From contig JAEZST010000023.1 of NCBI GenBank assembly GCA_023443865.1, positions 1 through 10,243 of the forward strand: a DNA stretch of 10,243 bases, written 5' to 3'. Position numbers and translations under genes: made by a program. This document shows positions 1-7,215 of this stretch, piece after piece. Numbering within the stretch: position 1 is the stretch's first letter; each line of letters opens with the position of its first letter. The notes beneath the pieces are model-generated. The model had not been told where the DNA came from. It worked only from the letters and a program-made list of their open reading frames with translations, and searched no databases. The DNA is from Spirochaetota bacterium (GTDB lineage: Bacteria > Spirochaetota > Spirochaetia > Treponematales > Treponemataceae).

Positions 1-1
1 G

Positions 2-442
2 GGTTACAATCCGGAGATCATTCTTTCCGGACGTCGCATCAATGATGGCATGGGCGAGTATGTGGCCGATCAGGTGGTGAAGCTAATGCTCAAGAAAGGG
101 ATTCAGGTACTTGGCTCAAATGTGCTGGTTTTAGGCTTTACCTTCAAGGAAAACTGTCCCGACGTGCGCAACACCAAGGTGATCGACATCATCAAGACGC
201 TGGAAGAATACAATGCCAATGTCACCATTTATGATCCCTGGGCAAATCCAGCCATAGCAAAACATGAATATGGTGTTGAATTGCACAACGAGCTTCCAGA
301 TGAAGTGTTTGATGCGGTAATTTTAGCCGTGGCGCACAACGAGTTTAAGAGTCTTGATTTGAAGAAGATTACCAACGGTGTGAGCGTTGTATATGATGTG
401 AAGGGTATATTGAGTGAAGAGGTGATTGATGGGAAGTTGTGA
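2..442 (+). CDS. tviB: UDP-sugar 6-dehydrogenase, TviB/WbpA type, C-terminal part (5' end outside the window)
   Basis: The reading frame is open from base 2 to the TGA at 440-442, giving 146 residues. The ATG at 50 is internal, because family sequence is already present before it: the window opens with GYNPEIILSGRRINDGMGEY, the conserved substrate-site and dimer segment of UDP-glucose/GDP-mannose dehydrogenases. The UDP-binding domain follows, with GFTFKENCPDVRNTKV and the Rossmann-like ending VTIYDPWANP. The FKENCPDxRNTKV form is typical of the TviB/WbpA/CapL branch, which oxidises UDP-GlcNAc or UDP-GalNAc to the uronic acid using NAD+ in the cytoplasm. Family members are about 420-430 residues, so roughly two thirds is missing to the left, including the NAD-binding domain and catalytic cysteine. 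Substrate is inferred from the family branch; UDP-glucose dehydrogenase is the main alternative. Its GC content is higher than that of the genes downstream. Confidence 0.9.
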   Translation, partial: GYNPEIILSGRRINDGMGEYVADQVVKLMLKKGIQVLGSNVLVLGFTFKENCPDVRNTKVIDIIKTLEEYNANVTIYDPWANPAIAKHEYGVELHNELPDEVFDAVILAVAHNEFKSLDLKKITNGVSVVYDVKGILSEEVIDGKL

Positions 443-690
443 TTGTTTTAATTTGTAGATTTAGATAATGAACATCCTTATATTAATAGGTAGAAATAGA
501 GGGATGTTTAAACACTATTCTTAAAAACAGACTTGTTCAACAATATGTAAAGTTGTGCTGCAGTGGTTGTGACTATTAAGAGTTGCCGCAAATATCCAGG
601 AAAATAATATGTTATTTAATCACAAAATAGGTTTTCTTGTTGCGATTTAGTCAAATCCACAAATCTCTCCATTTATTCAATCAAGATTTC
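443..690. other. Non-coding spacer between the dehydrogenase and the flippase operon
   Basis: This is by far the longest gene-free stretch in the window, up to 248 bases if the flippase starts at 691. I see no convincing small ORF and no tRNA. It contains an inverted repeat at 469-510 and a short perfect palindrome, TTGTTCAACAA, at 533-543. A promoter for the downstream operon would be expected here. The nearest thing to a Bacteroidota -7 box (TAnnTTTG) is TTAATTTG at 448-455, which misses one fixed base and has no good TTTG partner upstream, so I do not call it. No invertible-promoter repeats of the kind that switch Bacteroides capsule loci are evident. Confidence 0.6.
469..510. repeat. Inverted repeat, possible hairpin downstream of the dehydrogenase
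   Basis: AACATCC at 471-477 is the exact reverse complement of GGATGTT at 502-508. Allowing G-U pairs, the stem extends to T469-A510 on the outside and T479-A500 on the inside, giving about 11 pairs around a 20-base loop. It begins 26 bases after the dehydrogenase stop codon. It is not followed by a T run, so it does not look like a standard intrinsic terminator. An mRNA-stabilising hairpin, an attenuator or a protein-binding site are all possible. The pairing is directly visible; the role is unknown. Confidence 0.45.
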
Positions 691-2220
691 ATGAGCGTTT
701 CATCCGATAATAAGCTTATAGCTAAAAATACATTGTTGCTTTATGCAAGAATGATTTTGGTATTGGGTGTGTCATTATATACCAGCCGAATTGTTCTTGC
801 CACTTTAGGTGTCGTCGATTACGGTCTTTATAATATAGTTGGGAGCGTTGTTACCATGTTTGTGTTTCTCCGTTCAGCAATGGGAAATGCAACAAATCGG
901 TATATTTCTTTTACGCTGGGAAAGGGTGATGATCAAGAATTGAAAATAGTATTTTCCACTAGCCTGATAATTCATATTGCATTGGCTTTATTAATAGTGG
1001 TATTAGCAGAGACATTGGGATTATGGGTTTTTTATAAGCATCTTTCTATTCCTCCTGAACGAATGAATGCCGCATTTTGGGCCTATCAGTTTTCAATTCT
1101 AACTACAGCTGTAGGCGTGATGAGTGTTCCTTACGATGCGGATATAATTGCACACGAGAGAATGAGTGCATTTGCATATATTTCAATATTGGATGTTACT
1201 CTTAAACTTATTATGGTCTATTTATTGACATACATTTCATTTGACAAACTGATTCTATATTCTTTTTTTCTTTTCGGGATTCAGGTTATTAATAGAATTA
1301 TTTATGGCGTTTATTGCAACCGACATTTTCCTGAATCCAGGTTCTCTTTAATCATTGATAAAAGTCTAATGAAAGAAATGTTCTCTTTTGCTAGCTGGAA
1401 TTTAATAGGTAATATGGCTGCAATTGGATCTTCTCAGGTGCTAAATATATTCTTAAATATGTTTTTTGGACCTGTTGTCAATGCAGCACGTGGAGTTGCA
1501 AATCAGGTTCAGGGAGCAGTCAAAGGTTTTATTTTAAATTTTCAGTATGCTGTTATTCCTCAAATCACAAAAACCTATGCTACCGATAATTTGAATCGTA
1601 TGCATATGTTGATAATCTCCTCCTCAAAATTTTCTTTTTTTTTGTTTTTTGTATTGGCACTTCCAATTATGTTGGAGGCCAAATTCGTATTGGGAATTTG
1701 GTTAGTTGAGGTACCTGATCATACAGTGGCTTTTATGAGGTTGATATTGGTTATCATGTTTTTTGAATCATTAGAGCAACCATTGCACACTGCCAACTTG
1801 GCTACCGGGAAATTAAAGAAGTTTCAAACTGCTAAAGGGTTGATCTTGATGCTGATGATCCCTGTTTCATTTATTGCCTTAAAGTTAGGATATGCACCGG
1901 AGAGTGTTTTTTATATTCAACTGATAGTCACTATGGTGTCTTTATATGTTCAGTTACTGATGATACGTCCTTTAATAAAACTATCTCTTAATAGATATTT
2001 CAAAGAAGTTGTATTGAGGACTTTTATCGTAACAGTCGTGTCTTCCTTTGTTCCCTTAATGATGCATATCAAATTACCTCATAATTTTAGTTCTTTCATT
2101 TTTGTATGTTTGGTAAGTGTTGTCTCTGTCCTGGGAACTACTTATTTGTTGGGACTTAATTCCAATGAACGTTTTATGGTTAATATTAAACTCAAATCAT
2201 TCAAGTATAAAATTAAATAA
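691..2220 (+). CDS. wzx: Wzx-type polysaccharide flippase (lipopolysaccharide biosynthesis membrane protein)
   Basis: Predicted inner-membrane protein of 509 residues that would move the undecaprenyl-diphosphate-linked repeat unit from the cytoplasmic to the periplasmic face before polymerisation. It is hydrophobic along its whole length with about 12-14 possible membrane segments, as expected for the MATE-like (MOP) exporter superfamily. The N-terminal block is characteristic of Bacteroidota Wzx proteins: IAKNTLLLYARM, then SLYTSRIVLATLG, VDYGLYNIVGSVV and GNATNRYIS. I chose ATG 691 because the protein MSVSSDNKLIAKN starts where family members usually start. The frame is also open upstream to a TTG at 637, which would add 18 residues without family character. 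It is the first gene of the operon, with 18 bases to the next gene. A 9-base T run lies within the gene at 1635-1643. Repeat-unit specificity cannot be read from the sequence. Confidence 0.88.
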   Translation: MSVSSDNKLIAKNTLLLYARMILVLGVSLYTSRIVLATLGVVDYGLYNIVGSVVTMFVFLRSAMGNATNRYISFTLGKGDDQELKIVFSTSLIIHIALALLIVVLAETLGLWVFYKHLSIPPERMNAAFWAYQFSILTTAVGVMSVPYDADIIAHERMSAFAYISILDVTLKLIMVYLLTYISFDKLILYSFFLFGIQVINRIIYGVYCNRHFPESRFSLIIDKSLMKEMFSFASWNLIGNMAAIGSSQVLNIFLNMFFGPVVNAARGVANQVQGAVKGFILNFQYAVIPQITKTYATDNLNRMHMLIISSSKFSFFLFFVLALPIMLEAKFVLGIWLVEVPDHTVAFMRLILVIMFFESLEQPLHTANLATGKLKKFQTAKGLILMLMIPVSFIALKLGYAPESVFYIQLIVTMVSLYVQLLMIRPLIKLSLNRYFKEVVLRTFIVTVVSSFVPLMMHIKLPHNFSSFIFVCLVSVVSVLGTTYLLGLNSNERFMVNIKLKSFKYKIK

Positions 2221-2238
2221 GTAAAAGACAATCTATTT

Positions 2239-2850
2239 ATGAAATATACTTTTAAACAGATTGGACAAGCGATACTTAGAAAATATTTAGGAACGCAATT
2301 TGGCAGGATTCACTATTTGCGTCTGGATATTAACGTTGAGAATGTGAAAACCAGTCTTGCAAATTTTGATTTGATAGTTAAAGAGTTAAGATATGAAGAC
2401 TTTCTTTTGGGCAATAGATCTGAATTTCACACAAAAAAACTGGATCTGATTAAAGAGAGACTGAGTGAACCAAACTATAAAGCCTATGGAATTATTGAAA
2501 ACGGACGGCTAATATATTCTACATGGATATCAACCGAAAGACTTGGATTGCCCGTACAGTTAAAAAATCCTATCTACCTTTTGCCACAGGAGGGTTTACT
2601 AGAAGACTCCTATTGTGACCCAATCGCCAGAGGTCGGGGATTGCATTCTAAAATGAACAATTTCCGTATTCAAAAACTGAAAGAATTTGGAAAAACTAAA
2701 GTCCTTGTGTTAGTCCTGAATGGGAATACACCTGCATTTAAAGTGCAGCTAAAGAGCGGTTTTAAAGAGCTTGGCTCATTTTATTGCGGAAAGATTCTAT
2801 GGATGAACTTTGCAACTTTGAAAAAAGAGAAGTTTGATAGAATGGATTAA
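2239..2850 (+). CDS. GNAT-family N-acyltransferase, probably sugar-modifying
   Basis: A 203-residue soluble protein with the layout of a GCN5-related acyltransferase. Residues 83-98 (YGIIENGRLIYSTWIS) look like the central beta strands. Residues 124-140 (SYCDPIARGRGLHSKMN) hold the acyl-CoA pyrophosphate-binding loop, with RGRGLH at 131-136 fitting the Q/RxxGxG/A signature. The end of the fold, from V156 to L179, contains LVLNGNTPAFKVQLKSGFKE, matching the typical N-x-x-x/A-x-x-x-x-x-G-F motif. The first 50 residues are not typical of the minimal fold and may bind the acceptor. In this setting, between the flippase and a polysaccharide-related propeller gene, the likely role is acetylation or other acylation of an amino group on a nucleotide sugar or lipid-linked sugar. 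That acceptor is inferred. No catalytic base can be named with confidence. Confidence 0.75.
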   Translation: MKYTFKQIGQAILRKYLGTQFGRIHYLRLDINVENVKTSLANFDLIVKELRYEDFLLGNRSEFHTKKLDLIKERLSEPNYKAYGIIENGRLIYSTWISTERLGLPVQLKNPIYLLPQEGLLEDSYCDPIARGRGLHSKMNNFRIQKLKEFGKTKVLVLVLNGNTPAFKVQLKSGFKELGSFYCGKILWMNFATLKKEKFDRMD

Positions 2851-2867
2851 TTTCTTTAAAAGAGTTT

Positions 2868-3782
2868 ATGAGCATAAGACTTTCAAAATATATAAACCGG
2901 TCCAATTGGAACATCGGGTTTGTTGCTATTTCACCCGAACATTTGATCGATGAATCCAAATTAGGTGAAATCCAGTGGATGAAACATAATTATAAGGACC
3001 GTTTTTTTGCTGATCCATTCATTTTAAAGATCTCAGACAAATATATTATTCTTTTGGCCGAAGAAATGCTTTTTGATGAAGCAAAGGGGCGAATAGTGGA
3101 ACTGATTGTTGATAAAAATACATACAGCCTATGTGACAGATTTTTATTATTGGAAACCGATTCACACTTATCCTATCCTGCATATATTCGAGAGAATGGT
3201 AAGGTGTTTGTATATCCGGAAAACGGGATGTCTGGAGCTTTAAGAATATATGAATTGGATGAAGATAATCATAAGTTAATCAATTCCGTTGTTATTTTAA
3301 ATGAAGCGGTCGCTGATGCTACAATTTTCATGAAAGGAGGGAAATATTGGATGACTGCAACTAAGTATCCGAACACTCAAGAGCAGGTATATTTATATTG
3401 TTCTGAAAGTATATTTGGCCCATATATTCAAGTTGATAGACAACCATTCATTTCAAATAGACGTTATTCGCGTCCTGGAGGTAATTTTTTTACAGCATAC
3501 GGTCAAATATATCGTCCTGCTCAAAATTGTTTAATTAGATATGGATCTGCACTGACAATTATGAAAGTTGATTTCTCACAAAAGTTACATGAAGAGTTTA
3601 CATTCGAAATAAAGCCACAGTCATATAAATACAACCTGGGCATTCATACCATCAATTTTTCAGAAGGACAATGTGTTGTGGATGGTTACGGATATTTATA
3701 TCCACTTATTGGTCGAATCTATTATTCTGCTTTTACGACTAAAATAAAGAAGATACTCAAACTAATCTTGCATTTAAGATAA
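2868..3782 (+). CDS. Stand-alone five-bladed beta-propeller protein, like the N-terminal domain of plant GINT1; reaction unknown
   Basis: A 304-residue protein without signal peptide or membrane segments. I recognise the motif order of the beta-propeller domain found at the N-terminus of plant glucosamine inositolphosphorylceramide transferase (GINT1) and in bacterial polysaccharide loci: DRFFADPF (44-51), LAEE (63-66), LSYPAY (101-106), VYPENG (115-120), VADATIF (148-154), SRPGGNFF (201-208), YRPAQNC (215-221), YGSAL (225-229) and GIHTIN (258-263). The fold is related to GH43/GH32-type propellers. D49 in ADPF and D150 in ADATIF sit where those enzymes place the catalytic base and the pKa-tuning aspartate, but I see no obvious equivalent of their acid glutamate. 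In plants the transferase activity belongs to a separate GT64 domain that is absent here. The gene lies 17 bases after the GNAT gene and 6 before the polymerase gene. Role in assembling or decorating the repeat unit is inferred only. Confidence 0.7.
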   Translation: MSIRLSKYINRSNWNIGFVAISPEHLIDESKLGEIQWMKHNYKDRFFADPFILKISDKYIILLAEEMLFDEAKGRIVELIVDKNTYSLCDRFLLLETDSHLSYPAYIRENGKVFVYPENGMSGALRIYELDEDNHKLINSVVILNEAVADATIFMKGGKYWMTATKYPNTQEQVYLYCSESIFGPYIQVDRQPFISNRRYSRPGGNFFTAYGQIYRPAQNCLIRYGSALTIMKVDFSQKLHEEFTFEIKPQSYKYNLGIHTINFSEGQCVVDGYGYLYPLIGRIYYSAFTTKIKKILKLILHLR

Positions 3783-3788
3783 AAAAGA

Positions 3789-4844
3789 ATGGACATATAT
3801 TTTGTTTTATCTATATTCATAGTTCTAATTAATTTACTTCCTGTAAGGAACAATCGGGAATATTCAATAAGACTTGTATTCTCACTTTTCATACTTTTCA
3901 TATACGGGGCATTTCGTATTGATTATGGTCTTGACTATACAGCATATGAAATTTTTTTTAATGAAGTAAAATTATACGGACTAGAAGCAAATGAAAGGTT
4001 AGAAGTTGGTTATTATTTTTTAAACAAACTATTACCTTCATATAGGAGTTTATTAATCATTCAAACATCATTGTTGTGTAGTGCCTATTTTTATTTGTTC
4101 AAATGGTACATACCTTCCAAATGGGCATGGTTTGGATTTTTGCTTTTATTCCTCAATGGGCAGTTTACAATATTCTTTATGTTAACAGCAATCCGTAATG
4201 GAATATCGGTCTCTATTTTCATCCTTTCAACATATTTTATCTATCAAAGGAAAATCATTCCGTATTTATTATTAATATTTATTGCATTTTGGTTTCATAA
4301 AAGTATAATTATCTACGCCCCAATTGCATATATTATTGCAAACCCCAAAAATTTTACAAAGAAAAACATACTAACATGGCTTATAATATTGATTATTATC
4401 GCTTTAACTCTTAGTACTTTTTTGCTTGATTTTGCAAATATTTTTGTGAATCGCTACTTTACTCATTACACTCAAACACTTGACAATGCATTAGCTCTTA
4501 GAAATAAAGCTGGCCTCTTAGCATCTTTATTCGCTATTACAACCAGTACATTATTATTACTAATAATGAAAAACAAGCACTTATCTGAAAAAGAAACTAT
4601 GTTGGTAAAGTTGTCTTTATTGTTTTTAATGGCCAATTTGTTAGGTCCACTCAATATGAGGATGACACAGTACTTTGCGTCATTTTTCATGGCTGGGTCA
4701 ATTATTGTTGCATATACAAGAAGTAATAATCTCCTTAAATATGCATATTTAACTTCAATTTCTTTATACTTGTTGTATGCATTAAAGATATGGATAGAAG
4801 GCCCATATTTTAGCTTCGACACATATCGTTCAATTATTTTTTAG
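3789..4844 (+). CDS. wzy: EpsG-family membrane protein, probable Wzy polysaccharide polymerase
   Basis: A 351-residue, strongly hydrophobic protein with roughly 10 predicted membrane segments. It fits the EpsG family by its motif order: an early loop FRIDYGLDYTAYEIFF (42-57) after the first helices, equivalent to the family's FR-x-G-x-D-Y element; AIRNGISVSIF (134-144); and AFWFHKSIIIY (166-176), the conserved FHKSA-like element. EpsG-like proteins occupy the Wzy slot in many Bacteroidota and Firmicutes loci and would polymerise flipped repeat units on the periplasmic side. R43, R136 and H170 are candidate functional positions by family conservation. It sits between the propeller gene (6-base gap) and the ATP-grasp gene (24-base gap). 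It is among the most AT-rich parts of the window (15 G/C in 60 bases at 4021-4080), which is common for wzy genes. No other polymerase candidate is present. Confidence 0.83.
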   Translation: MDIYFVLSIFIVLINLLPVRNNREYSIRLVFSLFILFIYGAFRIDYGLDYTAYEIFFNEVKLYGLEANERLEVGYYFLNKLLPSYRSLLIIQTSLLCSAYFYLFKWYIPSKWAWFGFLLLFLNGQFTIFFMLTAIRNGISVSIFILSTYFIYQRKIIPYLLLIFIAFWFHKSIIIYAPIAYIIANPKNFTKKNILTWLIILIIIALTLSTFLLDFANIFVNRYFTHYTQTLDNALALRNKAGLLASLFAITTSTLLLLIMKNKHLSEKETMLVKLSLLFLMANLLGPLNMRMTQYFASFFMAGSIIVAYTRSNNLLKYAYLTSISLYLLYALKIWIEGPYFSFDTYRSIIF

Positions 4845-4868
4845 TTTATATCCTTTTTTTAATGATAT

Positions 4869-6053
4869 ATGAACAACAAAGTTGTAATAATAGGTTCAAA
4901 CCACCAGAACGCTCTTGGATTAATAGAGAGTTTAGGTAGAAAAGGTATCAAACCGTGTGTTATTATTCAGTCTAAGATAAAGAAAAGTTTTGTACTGAAA
5001 AGTAAATATATTGAAAGAGGTTGGATTTGTGCAATGGATGACGAAGTTTTAAGTTGCTTGCTCCAAAACTTCAAAGATACCGAGGAGAAAGTTGTTTTGT
5101 ATACCTGTAGTGATGATGCTGCTAGTTTGATCGATAACAATCTCAATTTACTAAATGATTATTTTTATTTACCAAATGCCGGAAAACAAGGCGCCGTTTC
5201 GTCCTGGATGAACAAAGACATAATGACTAAGATTGCAGAGTCATTTGGCATTGCAACTCCGAAGTCATGGTTGATTAATATTGGAGACAATATTAACGAA
5301 GTTGAGTACCCATGTATAACTAAGTCAATTACCAGCGTAAAGAATGGCAAAGCTGATTTTAAATTATGCAATAATCTAGAAGAATTAAAGGTATTCATAA
5401 ACGGAAATCATAATAGTCGAGTTTTACAAGTTCAAAAATATATTGATAAAGATTTTGAATTTCAATTTCTAGGTTGTTCTTTAAATGGTGGACAAGAGAT
5501 AATTATTCCAGGAAGGACTCATATTATTAATGCAAACAACTTTAACAATATAGTTTTTTTAAAGTATAATCGTATAGAATCTTCACTTAATGAGTTAATT
5601 AATAAATGTCATAACCTTTTAAGACATATTGGTTATTCTGGTCTGTTTAGTATTGAATTCCTGAGAGGGAAAGATAATATAGATTATTTCTTGGAAATAA
5701 ATTTCAGGAATGATGGGAATTCTATAAGTGTTACTGATTCTGGGATGAATTTACCCTACATCTGGTATCTTTTCAATGCTGGTGGAGATTATAAAAAAGA
5801 AATAGAAAACTCAAAATTTAAAGAGGTATTTTTTGTCCCTGAAGACTCTTACTTTCTAGAAATGATTAATGGAGAAATTTCTTTTTCTGAATGGAAAAAT
5901 AATATGCGGAAGGCAAATTCTTTTGCTACATATTTTAAGGAAGATAAAGCACCTTTTTTCGCGTTACTTAAGCTTCAGGCTGGAACAATTGTAAAATCAA
6001 TTATTAAAAGGATATTAAAAGAGTTGCATTTAATTCGGTTAAATAAACGATGA
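4869..6053 (+). CDS. ATP-grasp ligase, D-aspartate-ligase-like (carboxylate-amine ligase)
   Basis: A 394-residue soluble protein of the ATP-grasp superfamily, which activates a carboxylate as acyl-phosphate and couples it to an amine or similar nucleophile. Residues 4-12 (KVVIIGSNH) begin the Rossmann-like pre-ATP-grasp domain, followed by SDDAASL (81-87). K116 in MNKD and K152 in the YPCITKS strand are the expected ATP-binding lysines. The metal-binding end of the active site is clear: E263 in FSIEFL, then FLEINFRNDGNS (274-285) with E276, N278 and R280. The NFRNDG and MNLPYIWY elements resemble D-aspartate ligases and related proteins in polysaccharide loci. Its last 4 bases overlap the next start codon (ATGA), suggesting translational coupling with the GT4 gene. 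The uronic acid made via the first gene offers a carboxylate, so amide formation on the polysaccharide is plausible but inferred. Amino-acid ligation to an amino sugar is the alternative. Confidence 0.82.
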   Translation: MNNKVVIIGSNHQNALGLIESLGRKGIKPCVIIQSKIKKSFVLKSKYIERGWICAMDDEVLSCLLQNFKDTEEKVVLYTCSDDAASLIDNNLNLLNDYFYLPNAGKQGAVSSWMNKDIMTKIAESFGIATPKSWLINIGDNINEVEYPCITKSITSVKNGKADFKLCNNLEELKVFINGNHNSRVLQVQKYIDKDFEFQFLGCSLNGGQEIIIPGRTHIINANNFNNIVFLKYNRIESSLNELINKCHNLLRHIGYSGLFSIEFLRGKDNIDYFLEINFRNDGNSISVTDSGMNLPYIWYLFNAGGDYKKEIENSKFKEVFFVPEDSYFLEMINGEISFSEWKNNMRKANSFATYFKEDKAPFFALLKLQAGTIVKSIIKRILKELHLIRLNKR

Positions 6054-7213
6054 AGAAAAATATTTTATTTGTCATTACAAATTTAGGAAATGGGGGTACA
6101 AATCGTTCACTCCAAAATCTATTATCCAAATTGGACAGATCACTTTATGATGCGGATATATTTGTAATGGCTCATCAGGGGCCTTATGCCAGTGAATTTG
6201 ACAATTGTACATTGTTGCCCAAGGAAAGAAACATTGATGCGCTGATATCTAGCCTGGAAAAGCGTAACGGATTTGATAAAATTTTGAGTTTAGTCGTAAA
6301 GTTTACAGCCAAACTTACTAAATACAGATTTCAGGATTTTCTATTTAAAAGAGTTTCCCGAAAAATTATAAATAAGAAGCATTATGATGCGGTCATTGCA
6401 TATAGCGAAGGTGTACCAACACACTTAGTTCATTATATGAATCACCCTAATAAAATTGCTTGGATACATTGCGATTATGCCAGTTATCAAGAAAATAGTA
6501 CTGTTGTAAATGAAAAAAAAATATATGAAAATTATCATTCAATTGTATGTGTATCAGAATATACAAAAACGTCCTTTTTGAAATTCTATCCAAAATTGTC
6601 TGACAAGGTTTTTTCAATTTATAATATTATCAATGATAATATTATTTTAGATAAATCAAAATACAAATGCAACATCTCGTTTGATGAAAAAAAATTTAAT
6701 ATTATTTCGATTGGTCGCATAGATCCAATCAAGCAATTATCAGCAATACCTGCATTAGCTCGTGAATTAATTGACAGCGGAAGTAACATATGCTGGTATA
6801 TAATCGGTCCTGTGGGAACACATACCGAGTATAATCTTTTAAAACATAATTTAAGTAAGTATCAAGTGATCGACAAGGTAAAGATTTTAGGAGAGATTAA
6901 TAATCCCTATAACTATATGATTAAAGCAAACCTTTTAGTTAACACATCATTGTCAGAAGCAAATCCTTATGTAATTAATGAAGCCAAAATTCTTCATATA
7001 CCTGTTGTATGCACCAATTTCGGTTCCGCAAAAGAGTTAATTGATTATGGTGTAAACGGATACTATGAACCTTTGGAAAAAATAAGCGAGCGGATCAAAT
7101 ATTTAATTGATAATCCCGAAAAATATAATTCATTACGAGGGAAATTAGCTACTTTTCATTATGATAATGACAAAATCTTGTCAAAAGTTTATTTTCTGCT
7201 AAATAGGTATTAA
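6050..7213 (+). CDS. GT4-family (GT-B fold) glycosyltransferase
   Basis: A 387-residue retaining-type glycosyltransferase, expected at the cytoplasmic face of the inner membrane. It would transfer a sugar from a nucleotide donor to the growing lipid-linked repeat unit. The N-terminal glycine-rich loop NLGNGGTNRSLQNLL (11-25) marks the acceptor domain. The donor domain starts near residue 214 with IISIGRIDPIKQ (218-229), whose R223 and K228 are the usual phosphate-contacting residues. The signature SEANPYVINEA (302-312) supplies the EX7E pair E303 and E311, followed by the GSAKELIDYGVNGYY ending (325-339) typical of GT4. The length is normal for the family. Its start codon overlaps the ATP-grasp stop by 4 bases, and the GT2 gene follows after 2 bases. 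Runs of 9 A at 6513-6521 and 8 A at 6687-6694 reflect lysine codons. Donor and acceptor cannot be told from sequence. Confidence 0.9.
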   Translation: MKKNILFVITNLGNGGTNRSLQNLLSKLDRSLYDADIFVMAHQGPYASEFDNCTLLPKERNIDALISSLEKRNGFDKILSLVVKFTAKLTKYRFQDFLFKRVSRKIINKKHYDAVIAYSEGVPTHLVHYMNHPNKIAWIHCDYASYQENSTVVNEKKIYENYHSIVCVSEYTKTSFLKFYPKLSDKVFSIYNIINDNIILDKSKYKCNISFDEKKFNIISIGRIDPIKQLSAIPALARELIDSGSNICWYIIGPVGTHTEYNLLKHNLSKYQVIDKVKILGEINNPYNYMIKANLLVNTSLSEANPYVINEAKILHIPVVCTNFGSAKELIDYGVNGYYEPLEKISERIKYLIDNPEKYNSLRGKLATFHYDNDKILSKVYFLLNRY

Positions 7214-7215
7214 AA

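Noticed and set aside
50..52. ATG at 50 as the start of the first gene.
   Set aside because: Family sequence (GYNPEIILSGRRINDG) is already encoded in frame from base 2, so the gene begins outside the window and the ATG is an internal methionine.
443..690. Possible invertible promoter or regulator gene (UpxY/UpxZ-like) in the leader.
   Set aside because: No paired recombination repeats flank a promoter here and no regulator ORF fits in the spacer. Regulators could only lie outside the window.
1635..1643. Nine-base T run in the flippase gene (and 8-9 base A or T runs at 3952-3959, 6513-6521 and 6687-6694) as possible slippage-based phase-variation sites.
   Set aside because: All encode Phe or Lys in frame within AT-rich DNA, none is near a start codon, and Bacteroidota capsule switching usually uses promoter inversion. 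Composition explains them.
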